In this document: piece after piece, positions 49,244 through 55,528 of the stretch
Layout of the letters: every line of letters begins with the position of its first letter
Numbering within the stretch: position 1 is the first letter of the stretch
Source of the DNA: a virus
Direction: 5' to 3' (one strand)
Length of the DNA: 57,453 nt
IMG/VR virus record: IMGVR_UViG_3300031576_000049
Span: 1-57,453 of that record
Notes under the pieces: model-generated
The model's input: only the letters and a program-made list of their open reading frames with translations
Database searches by the model: none
What the model was told of the DNA's origin: nothing
Translations under genes and position numbers: made by a program

Positions 49244-50686
49244 TTATCCTAAACAGCCATGTCCGGTGATTTCGTGTTCCGGTTGGTGGTGCGGTTCCCG
49301 CCATCGCCAGGCTTCGGCGTCATCCTCCGGCCGTACTTGATAATCGGGGACTGGCCCCCAGCATAGCGTTTCATAGTACGGGCATCGCGAGGGCCACAGA
49401 CAGGATTGACGATGCTGCGCGAACAGATTGTTGAGATCATACCGAACGCGGGAACTGTTGCCATCGTGGATGGCTTGGTTGAGAATGCTGGAGGAATCGG
49501 CGATGGCGTTTTCCTGCGCTCTGGCCTGCGCCCACCAGTCCTGGACTTCATCGGCGACGCGAAAATACGGTGCTGGCCGGACAATCTGCCGGCTAAGACA
49601 CGGGCCGGCATCGGGCTGCACCACACCGGCTTCGAGCATATCGAGCCACCCTTTGACGCCGCCAACCTCAGCCGATTGCCAGACCGAAAACGGCTCCCAC
49701 CCTTTGCCCAGGCGATGACCGACGCCCCCAGGGCAACGTCGGCCTTGCCCGTTGATGTGTTGGGCAACGCATTCCCAGCGGTAGGACCAGGCGTATTCCC
49801 AGGCGCTTTCGCTCCCGACGGCGGCGATGGGCCGACGCCAGCCGCGCACCAGAGGCGACCATTGCACCCATTGACCGGAATCCTCGGGCCATTCCCGGCG
49901 ATCGCCTTTCAGCAGATAAATCATCTGGACGCCCATTACTACGTCGGTGGGCGTAAGGGCCAAGGCGCGGCAGTGTTTTTCGCTGTCGAGCAATTCGGTG
50001 AATTTCGCCTGAAGGACGGTCAAGTCAGGATCGGGCTGCCGCAAAATGTCTTGAAAATTCTCCCGCTGTCGGAGGGCAACTGATTTGGCCGAAGTCCGTC
50101 GCTCCAGCAGATCGTTTTCAAAGGCAAGCAGTTCGGCGATGCCTTGGTCGTCGTGTCGCGCTTCGGCCTCCATACGTGCTGACCAGTGACTGCCTGTCGT
50201 CTTCCAAGAGCCGATATAATAATCCCCGGTTGAACGTTGGCGCAGCCCGGCGTCGGGGCGCGACATCAACCTGAGATCCAGGCTGTCTCCGGCGACCGTA
50301 AGAGGCAGCGCCAGTTCGCGTTCGGTTTCCAGGATCTCAAACTCGTCGGTAAGTCCAGGCAGCACTTCCAGGGCGAAAAGCCGGACCAGCCCTTCGACCA
50401 TCGCAACCTGTTCCTCGATGTCGAGCACGCCGCCCTCGGTGTGGATGCCTCGGTTTTCGGCCTGGCGCTGGAAGAATTCGGTTGCGAAACGGACGGCCAT
50501 ATCGGTGGGTGACAAGACGAGCAATTGGTGAATGCCCTCATGAACGGCGAGGCCGACGGTCAGGGCGAGATCGGTCGAGCGCGGTACGACACCACGACCC
50601 TTGTACTCGTACTCCCACCAGCGGCGGCGCGGGCACCGCCGGTAAGTTACGATTCGGGAGCGATCGGTTAGGCGCAAATTAATCAC
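49244..50686 (-). CDS. Cas4/RecB-like PD-(D/E)XK exonuclease
   Basis: This 480-aa nuclease opens TDRSRIVTYRRCPRRRWWEY, with the first iron-sulfur Cys (Cys18), and ends with CLWPSRCPYYETLCWG, giving three more cysteines, as in Cas4 and AddB. The active site resembles PD-(D/E)XK: RPDAGLRQRSTGDYYIGSWK with the Lys at the end. It probably makes 3' single-strand ends for the Sak4-like protein. I chose GTG 50686; ATG 50767 would overlap the preceding gene by 89 bp. Confidence 0.8.
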   Translation of the reverse strand: MINLRLTDRSRIVTYRRCPRRRWWEYEYKGRGVVPRSTDLALTVGLAVHEGIHQLLVLSPTDMAVRFATEFFQRQAENRGIHTEGGVLDIEEQVAMVEGLVRLFALEVLPGLTDEFEILETERELALPLTVAGDSLDLRLMSRPDAGLRQRSTGDYYIGSWKTTGSHWSARMEAEARHDDQGIAELLAFENDLLERRTSAKSVALRQRENFQDILRQPDPDLTVLQAKFTELLDSEKHCRALALTPTDVVMGVQMIYLLKGDRREWPEDSGQWVQWSPLVRGWRRPIAAVGSESAWEYAWSYRWECVAQHINGQGRRCPGGVGHRLGKGWEPFSVWQSAEVGGVKGWLDMLEAGVVQPDAGPCLSRQIVRPAPYFRVADEVQDWWAQARAQENAIADSSSILNQAIHDGNSSRVRYDLNNLFAQHRQSCLWPSRCPYYETLCWGPVPDYQVRPEDDAEAWRWREPHHQPEHEITGHGCLG

Positions 50687-50948
50687 CCTGCTTGGCGCCA
50701 CTGGTCTTCCACTTAATATAGGCTTCGACCTGTTGTCTAGATCCGAAACAGGCAACGGGAGCCTCATTGCATAAAAATGAGACGATCTCGCCCATTCGTT
50801 CCCTGTTCTCGGAATTCGCCCAGTTGAAAGCCCCTATAAAATTGTTCTCTAAGACGCAGTACAGAAAATAGCCGGGCCGGATCCCATTCTCGATGTACTG
50901 TCGCATACCGCTGCGCAAACCAACTGGCAGCAGATTGTAATTTAACAC
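50679..50948 (-). CDS. Conserved phage protein, 89 aa
   Basis: Starting at GTG 50948 after AAAGGAAT it reads LNYNLLPVGLRSGMRQYIEN, then GIRPGYFLYCVLENNFIGAF and ENRERMGEIVSFLCNEAPVA. The pattern LP.GLR.G...YIE.GI.PG.FL.AVL.N.L..A is common in phage small proteins near replication genes. The function is unknown. It overlaps both neighbours by a few bases, so the run is tightly coupled. Confidence 0.65.
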   Translation of the reverse strand: MLNYNLLPVGLRSGMRQYIENGIRPGYFLYCVLENNFIGAFNWANSENRERMGEIVSFLCNEAPVACFGSRQQVEAYIKWKTSGAKQGD

Positions 50949-51208
50949 GACGATTCCTTTTTTGGCCCGCGCGACCGGGGGCGCTCGACGATCAGCCGCT
51001 GGCTGATCGCCTGGTAGTCCTCGCGGAAGTGGTATAACCACCAGCCGGTGGCCCGCCCGGCGGCCAGCAGCACGGCGCCGAGGAACGTCAGAAAACGGCC
51101 GACCAGGAAGAACGGCAGTTCCAACGGGTGCAGCCAGGGCTGGTCGGTCCCAGATGGCTCTACCGACAAGCCCGCCAAGAGCTGGATCGCGGGGGGTTTA
51201 GAGTCCAT
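50942..51208 (-). CDS. Small membrane protein with its own leaderless promoter
   Basis: This 88-aa protein has a Pro-rich start, a long hydrophobic stretch (FFLVGRFLTFLGAVLLAAG, residues about 33-51, then WWLYHF) and a charged C-terminus. It is probably one or two membrane spans. Its promoter, TTGACA-N18-TAATAT at 51246-51217, lies within the end of the HTH gene and shares an element with that gene's promoter, so the HTH protein may control it. Possible roles are superinfection exclusion or lysis timing; neither is shown. Confidence 0.6.
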   Translation of the reverse strand: MDSKPPAIQLLAGLSVEPSGTDQPWLHPLELPFFLVGRFLTFLGAVLLAAGRATGWWLYHFREDYQAISQRLIVERPRSRGPKKESSC

Positions 51209-51216
51209 GGCCTGCT

Positions 51217-51246
51217 ATATTACGCCACGGCGAAACCAGATGTCAA
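51217..51246 (-). promoter_or_regulatory. Promoter P2 (membrane protein gene), leaderless
   Basis: TTGACA (51246-51241), 18 bp, then TAATAT (51222-51217), ending 8 nt before ATG 51208. The spacer element GGTTTCGCCGTGGCGTA nearly matches that of promoter P1. Confidence 0.8.
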
Positions 51247-51413
51247 GAGCTATTTTTCTGGGCGGCGAGTTGCATCGCGGCCCGCCGAGGAATCACGAAC
51301 ACTGGCCCGCGCGTTTCCTTGACGACACGCGCCTTCAGCCGGCCGGCCCTCACCATCTGCTGGATGCGGCGGGCGGATAAGCCGGTCAGTTGGGCGACCT
51401 CGCGGGTGGTCAT
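51243..51413 (-). CDS. Small helix-turn-helix regulator, 56 aa
   Basis: The protein reads TTREVAQLTGLSARRIQQMV, then RAGRLKARVVKETRGPVFVI and PRRAAMQLAAQKNSS. It is an excisionase/MerR-type HTH with wing, at the lower size limit. Its promoter (P1) and the next gene's promoter (P2) carry the same spacer element, so it could be an autoregulator. Its stop codon overlaps the -35 of P2. It is too short for usual gene finders. Confidence 0.7.
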   Translation of the reverse strand: MTTREVAQLTGLSARRIQQMVRAGRLKARVVKETRGPVFVIPRRAAMQLAAQKNSS

Positions 51414-51421
51414 GGCCCTTG

Positions 51422-51450
51422 ATTATACGGCGTGGCGAAACCGTCGTCAA
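51422..51450 (-). promoter_or_regulatory. Promoter P1 (HTH gene), leaderless
   Basis: TTGACG (51450-51445), 17 bp, then TATAAT (51427-51422), ending 8 nt before ATG 51413. The spacer contains GGTTTCGCCACGCCGTA, a near copy of the P2 element. Confidence 0.85.
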
Positions 51451-51479
51451 GCCGCCCGTGACTGACGTGCGGAAGCTGG

Positions 51480-51575
51480 TTAAGCCGGGGCAGGCAGTAA
51501 AGACGACTTCGCCCATCTGGCTTGCGCCGCTTTATATGCGATCCGGCTTCGCTGTTTTCCTGTCAGATTCTTCAT
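51480..51575 (-). CDS. Tiny ARWAK-family ORF, 31 aa
   Basis: The frame reads KNLTGKQRSRIAYKAAQARW, then AKSSLLPAPA. It matches the core of the LTxxxRxxIAxKAAxARWAK family also seen, decayed, at 4824-5117. It follows the AAA+ gene in the same direction without a clear ribosome-binding site. It may be a genuine mini-protein or a fossil. Confidence 0.4.
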   Translation of the reverse strand: MKNLTGKQRSRIAYKAAQARWAKSSLLPAPA

Positions 51576-51611
51576 TCGACGGGCCGCGCTAATCTTTCCG
51601 AGCGGTCATAT

Positions 51612-52784
51612 TCAGGGCGGGCCGAGGGCCGTCGCCTTTAGGCTGGCGAACCTTGACCCGAACCGGTAAATAGCCTCCGCCCGATCCTGCTGGTCCACTA
51701 CCTGCATCAATACCAGCTCTTCCAAGCGCCGGGTGACGGTGGCTGGCGGCAGGCCGGTCATCCGCAGGATCTCGCCCCGGGAAGTTTCCGAACCGTCCGG
51801 GATGGCTCCGATGATGGCCGCCGTCGAACGTGGGATGGAATCCAGGGCCACCCGCCGGGCCAAGGCAAAATCCTCTATCGCGACCATCGGCCGACGGTTG
51901 ATGGCGGCGTGGGCGCGGGCGATCTGCCAGAGCACGCTGGCGATGCGGCTGGGCGTTTCCGCCTCCGGCACTTCCTCAATGGTTCGCCGGGCATCATTCT
52001 CGCGGTGGGCGCGCACGCGCAGCCAAGCTATCAGCTCAGCGAGGGCAGAAAGCTGGTCGCTTGCAGGCGTTGATTGGCGGGGAACCTCAACCAGACCCGC
52101 CGGCCGGACCCAATCAACCACCAGTCGGCGTAACTCTGAGCGGATTTTCCGTTCTTCGCCCAACTGCCCAATGGCCATGCGCCCAGCATCCTGCGGCGGC
52201 GGACTGCGCCAGTGGACGGCCACGAAGCGGTCGCCCAGGCTGCGGACGGCGGCCCAGTATCGCTCATAATCTGGCGTGGTGGCGGCGATCAGCGTGATCT
52301 TGCCCTGCCACAATAGCTTCCGCGACGCGCCCGTGTCCCTGGGCAGTTCGCCGTCATAGATTTCCCGGAGATTCGCCAGGATCTGCTGTCGGTCATGGGG
52401 ATGTGCGCTAAGCAGGGTGCCGAAATCCTTCATCAACCAGATTCGACTCGGCCCCGAGCGATGGAGCAGGCTATATTTGTTTTTGCCCTGGTCAAAGGCC
52501 GACAGGAAGGCCCGAGGAGTCAGAACGGAGACTGGCTCGGTGTCCGGCAGGCTGCGGAGGCCGCCGATGGCAATCTCGCTCTTGCCAGATCCGGGCGTAC
52601 CAACCACCAAGAGCCAGACAGGCTTCTCAGCCAGCCAATAGTGGCCGACGGTGGCGGCGATCACGACCCTAAGGCCTTCCAGATCGGGTCGGGCAAACCA
52701 CCGCGTCAGGTGATTCTCCAGGGCTTGCCAGCGCTCGGCGGCGGCGATCTCAGCCCCCGTTACGACGGTGGTGGAAGGTGACAT
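51612..52784 (-). CDS. AAA+ ATPase with C-terminal winged helix
   Basis: This protein of about 390 aa has Walker A GTPGSGKSE (62-70), a Walker B-like region at RIWLMKDF, and sensor 1 in TLIAATTPDYERY. The last 70 residues look like a winged helix (TSRGEILRMTGLPPATVTRR LEEL). It probably acts at the replication origin or as helicase/loader, as no other helicase or primase was recognised. It has a strong upstream promoter. The start may be ATG 52784 or TTG 52799. Confidence 0.7.
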   Translation of the reverse strand: MSPSTTVVTGAEIAAAERWQALENHLTRWFARPDLEGLRVVIAATVGHYWLAEKPVWLLVVGTPGSGKSEIAIGGLRSLPDTEPVSVLTPRAFLSAFDQGKNKYSLLHRSGPSRIWLMKDFGTLLSAHPHDRQQILANLREIYDGELPRDTGASRKLLWQGKITLIAATTPDYERYWAAVRSLGDRFVAVHWRSPPPQDAGRMAIGQLGEERKIRSELRRLVVDWVRPAGLVEVPRQSTPASDQLSALAELIAWLRVRAHRENDARRTIEEVPEAETPSRIASVLWQIARAHAAINRRPMVAIEDFALARRVALDSIPRSTAAIIGAIPDGSETSRGEILRMTGLPPATVTRRLEELVLMQVVDQQDRAEAIYRFGSRFASLKATALGPP

Positions 52785-52815
52785 GGAGGCGTGGATCAAC
52801 TCGACGACTTTTCAG

Positions 52816-52844
52816 AATATACGCGACTTCCACCAGGTTTTCAA
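52816..52844 (-). promoter_or_regulatory. Main promoter of the leftward replication operon
   Basis: TTGAAA (52844-52839), 17 bp, then TATATT (52821-52816). The expected start is near 52809, giving a short leader of 10-25 nt to the AAA+ gene. Confidence 0.8.
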
Positions 52845-52886
52845 GGGCTGTTTTCGGTCGCCGGAAAACATTTTGGCGGTGGCAAA

Positions 52887-54170
52887 TCAGTTCAGAACTT
52901 CGACGGCAAACTGGCGGATCGACCAGGTGTGGCCGGCGACGGCGGCCGACCACTGAATGGTGACTTCCAGCAGCCGGCTGACGGTGGTATCAAGCGATTC
53001 GACGGCGGTGTTAGGATCGGTCTTGAAGACGGAATTGATGAAAGCGTGCGGCAACTGCGATTCGGCGTCGCCAGTCGCGGAAATCGTTTTGGCGATGACC
53101 AGCCACTCTGCGGACCACTGCACGTTGGTGACGGCGGCCGCCGTCGAGACAACCGAATGCCAAGTGACGCCGGCCACTTTAAACCGCAACGTGGCCGTGT
53201 CGGTGCCGTTGGCCGTCGAATAGACGCCGGTGGCGGTGACACGGAAGGCACGATTCGCAGCCAGAGTGTTGGCCGGCACGGTATAAGAGTTCAGGGCCGT
53301 CTCGGTCACGGTGTTGGCGACCGTTGTCACTGTGTAGTCGGCCTTGGCCGTGCCGTGCAGGGGAACGTTGTCGGTCAAGCGTTTGCCCTTCGGTATGCCG
53401 GCGGAAGACACAGAGCCGACGACGACGGCGGCCGAATCGGTCCACTGCTGGAGATCGCCGGTCTGGGACGCCAAGCCCTGGACGGTAGCGGCGACCGAGG
53501 CGGCGGTGGCGGGCTTGGCCGTCAACCCGCCGGTCGTGGTGGCGGCGCCGGCGGCCGTCACCAGGAATTTCGCGGCGCCAACCTCCAGACTGTTGGTGCA
53601 GGTGTTTCCCAGTAGGCACAGCCGCTTGTTGGAGTTGTCCCAGAAGAAATTGGTGTTGTCCTGGAGGTAGACGCCGGAAGAACCAGTGACGAACGGGACG
53701 GAACCCGCCGTGAAGACTGTGGTTGTCCCGGTTCCACCCTCACCGGCGCGCACCGGAAAGCCTTGGCCTGGCAGGTAGCCGCGGTAGTTGGCGCTGAGAT
53801 TTGGCGAGACGCCGCCAGTGAGCGCCGTCAGATTTGCGGTTAGAAATAAATGATTGGCGTCAGCCACTGAGAATGTCCCGGAGGATGTGCAGGTTTGCGT
53901 CGATTCGGTGGACCAACTCACCGCGTCGTTGGACTTCTCGATCAGCAAGGTGCAAGTGGCGGGCGCGCCGACCGTCGTCCACTGGAACACATGGTTGGTG
54001 ATGCCGATGTTGCGAACGTCGGCGAAGATCAGGCTACGGCCGGTCGCGGTCTGCTGCTTGAAGAGTTGAGCGTAGATGGCGGACGTGCCGGAGACGGCCG
54101 AGGTCTGCGCCAGGCAGGCGGCGGCGAAGGCCCCGATCAGCGCAAGGATACAGAAGAGGCGGCGGATCAT
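52887..54170 (-). CDS. Signal-peptide fibre-like protein
   Basis: This 427-aa protein starts RRLFCILALIGAFAAACLAQ, a Sec signal cut near ACLA|Q. Its mature part resembles phage tail fibres: Thr/Ala/Gly-rich strands, FFWDNSNKRLCLLGNTCTNS, and a C-terminal region of regular strands (VTIQWSAAVAGHTWSIRQFA). It lies alone in the leftward module, far from the tail genes. Export suggests a surface-exposed or periplasmic role such as a decoy or exclusion protein, though misfolding as a fibre is also possible. No lipobox beyond the Cys in the signal region was seen. Confidence 0.65.
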   Translation of the reverse strand: MIRRLFCILALIGAFAAACLAQTSAVSGTSAIYAQLFKQQTATGRSLIFADVRNIGITNHVFQWTTVGAPATCTLLIEKSNDAVSWSTESTQTCTSSGTFSVADANHLFLTANLTALTGGVSPNLSANYRGYLPGQGFPVRAGEGGTGTTTVFTAGSVPFVTGSSGVYLQDNTNFFWDNSNKRLCLLGNTCTNSLEVGAAKFLVTAAGAATTTGGLTAKPATAASVAATVQGLASQTGDLQQWTDSAAVVVGSVSSAGIPKGKRLTDNVPLHGTAKADYTVTTVANTVTETALNSYTVPANTLAANRAFRVTATGVYSTANGTDTATLRFKVAGVTWHSVVSTAAAVTNVQWSAEWLVIAKTISATGDAESQLPHAFINSVFKTDPNTAVESLDTTVSRLLEVTIQWSAAVAGHTWSIRQFAVEVLN

Positions 54171-54190
54171 TTGGATTTTCCTCCCTCTTG

Positions 54191-54460
54191 TCAGGGTATC
54201 AAATTGGCGGCGGATTTGGCGGCGGCGGCGTGGTTCTCAAGTAATTGGCGAGTAGCGTCCTCAAGGGTGGGGCCCTCGGCGTGGAGCGCTTGAACCTGCC
54301 GGCGGGTGTCGTAGGCGTCGATGACGGTTAGGATGGCTGAGTGCTGGCGGACGGTGATGTGGAGGCCGCCGGTCGCCGCCTCCAGCCGCCGGATGATGGC
54401 GGCGATCTTCGACTCCTCGGCGGTAGCCGCGGCGGTGGCGGGACGTTTCGGGCTAGGCAT
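54191..54460 (-). CDS. Hypothetical protein, 89 aa
   Basis: The frame reads SPKRPATAAATAEESKIAAI, then IRRLEAATGGLHITVRQHSA and TRRQVQALHAEGPTLEDATR QLLEN. It has Ala-rich helical ends and no Cys or membrane span. Its promoter, TTTACA-N17-TAAAAT, ends 8 nt before the ATG. It precedes the exported fibre-like gene. Function unknown. Confidence 0.6.
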   Translation of the reverse strand: MPSPKRPATAAATAEESKIAAIIRRLEAATGGLHITVRQHSAILTVIDAYDTRRQVQALHAEGPTLEDATRQLLENHAAAAKSAANLIP

Positions 54461-54468
54461 CTTCCTTC

Positions 54469-54497
54469 ATTTTAAGAAGGAATACGGTATTTGTAAA
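54469..54497 (-). promoter_or_regulatory. Leaderless promoter of the 89-aa gene
   Basis: TTTACA (54497-54492), 17 bp, TAAAAT (54474-54469); 8 nt later comes ATG 54460. Confidence 0.75.
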
Positions 54498-54685
54498 CCT
54501 TTTGTATGCCTGGGGATTGATCCAACATCTTGCGAAGGCCAACTTGCAGTCTTGTGGCGCCTGCCAGTAGACAGTCTATGGCGTCCAATCGGCGTCGGCG
54601 TTCACGTTTCATCAAGGTCGTCCGTCTTGCCGCCGGAGGCAGGCCGTGAGGTCCCCGGCCCGCCCCTTTGCGGCTTCCGCGTGCG

Positions 54686-54726
54686 CGCCGCCGGCAAGGA
54701 GAAGAGAACCCGGCGGCGATCTTTTT
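54686..54726 (+). terminator. Plus-strand terminator-like hairpin with no upstream gene
   Basis: CGCCGCCGG (54686-54694) and CCGGCGGCG (54710-54718) pair perfectly and are followed by ATCTTTTTGTT. It would end rightward transcription, but the genes to its left point left. It may close an unannotated RNA or stop antisense transcription. 54498-54783 otherwise holds no convincing gene. Confidence 0.6.
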
Positions 54727-54783
54727 GTTAAGTTGGCCCATTCTGCCACAAGCTGCCCTGGACCGCAAGCCGTATTTTCAGTC

Positions 54784-54873
54784 TGGCGGAGGAAGGGGGA
54801 TTCGAACCCCCGAGGGCCTTTCGACCCTATCAGTTTTCGGGACTGCCGCCTTCAACCGCTCGGCCATTCCTCC
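54784..54873 (-). tRNA. tRNA-Ser (anticodon CGA), with noncanonical C33
   Basis: The 90-nt sequence folds with a perfect 7-bp acceptor stem (GGAGGAA/TTCCTCC), discriminator G and encoded CCA. It has a GCC/GGC D-stem, a 6-bp variable arm with GAAA loop, and a GGGGG/CCCCC T-stem with loop TTCGAAT. The long variable arm and G73 identify a serine tRNA. The anticodon loop is CCCGAAA, so the anticodon is CGA (reads UCG), but position 33 is C instead of the near-universal U, and 27-43 is a G-A mismatch. It may aid translation of Ser codons or replace a cleaved host tRNA. Confidence 0.9.
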
Positions 54874-54891
54874 GCGTTCTATTTTACGGCA

Positions 54892-54920
54892 GTGACGGCG
54901 GGCGATTCCCGGCTTATAAT
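54892..54920 (+). promoter_or_regulatory. Leaderless promoter of the tail-fibre operon
   Basis: GTGACG (54892-54897), 17 bp, TATAAT (54915-54920), then 6 nt to ATG 54927. The -10 is perfect, the -35 partial. It begins the rightward run through the genome join. Confidence 0.7.
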
Positions 54921-54926
54921 AGGCCG

Positions 54927-55214
54927 ATGGACCTGCGCTCCCCGGTGGCCACGGCGGCCGTCACGGTCGTCACAGCGTCAATCACGGTGGTGACGCTGGC
55001 GGCTGCGAACGCCGCCCGAACCGGCTTGTCGGTGTACAACGATTCGACTGCGCAACTCTATCTGAAGGAAGGCCTTGGCGCGTCGTTGACGAACTTCACG
55101 GTCATCATGCCCGGCAAAGCGCTGTATGAAACGCCGTTCCCGGCCTATCCCGGAATCGTGACAGGTATCTGGGATTCGGCGACCGGCAGCGCCAAGGTCA
55201 CGGAGCGCGCGTGA
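54927..55214 (+). CDS. Small virion-type protein, 95 aa
   Basis: This protein reads DLRSPVATAAVTVVTASITV, then GLSVYNDSTAQLYLKEGLGA and NFTVIMPGKALYETPFPAYP. Beta-rich and Thr/Ala/Val-heavy, it is like small decoration or tail-fibre chaperone-like proteins that precede fibres in environmental phages. Its GxxVYNDS...LYLKxG pattern is common in such proteins. The stop overlaps the next ATG. Confidence 0.6.
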   Translation: MDLRSPVATAAVTVVTASITVVTLAAANAARTGLSVYNDSTAQLYLKEGLGASLTNFTVIMPGKALYETPFPAYPGIVTGIWDSATGSAKVTERA

Positions 55215-55525
55215 TGACAACAACTCCGGTGGAGACGGTCGGGCTGGCGCTGCTGGCGGCGATCCTGATCTGCGAACTGGGGCAGTGGGCGCCTTGGCGG
55301 CGGCTGGCCCGAACTGAGACTCCGGCCGCGCCGCCCGGCAAGGACGTAAGCGCGGAGATGGCCGAACTACTGGAGCCGCCCGGTGCCGACGTGCATATCT
55401 ACGATGTGGTGACCGGATGCTGCACCAGGCGTCTGCCGATGGGCCACGCCGAGATCGAGAACTACCTGCGGACGCCTGGCTTCTTGGTGCATTATCCCGA
55501 CGGCCGTGTCCGCACAGCACGCTGA
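55211..55525 (+). CDS. Hypothetical membrane-anchored protein, 104 aa
   Basis: One N-terminal hydrophobic segment (VETVGLALLAAILICELGQW, residues 7-26) is followed by a basic, then acidic, region (ADVHIYDVVTGCCTRRLPMG). An HYPDGRVR end closes it. It is coupled to both neighbours. It may anchor a tail-fibre assembly factor. No family recognised. Confidence 0.55.
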   Translation: MMTTTPVETVGLALLAAILICELGQWAPWRRLARTETPAAPPGKDVSAEMAELLEPPGADVHIYDVVTGCCTRRLPMGHAEIENYLRTPGFLVHYPDGRVRTAR

Positions 55526-55528
55526 AAG

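Noticed and set aside
54472-54611. 46-aa minus-strand frame starting MKRERRRRLDAIDCLLAG
   Set aside because: No ribosome-binding site, and the 3' part coincides with the -35 and spacer of the promoter for the 54460 gene.
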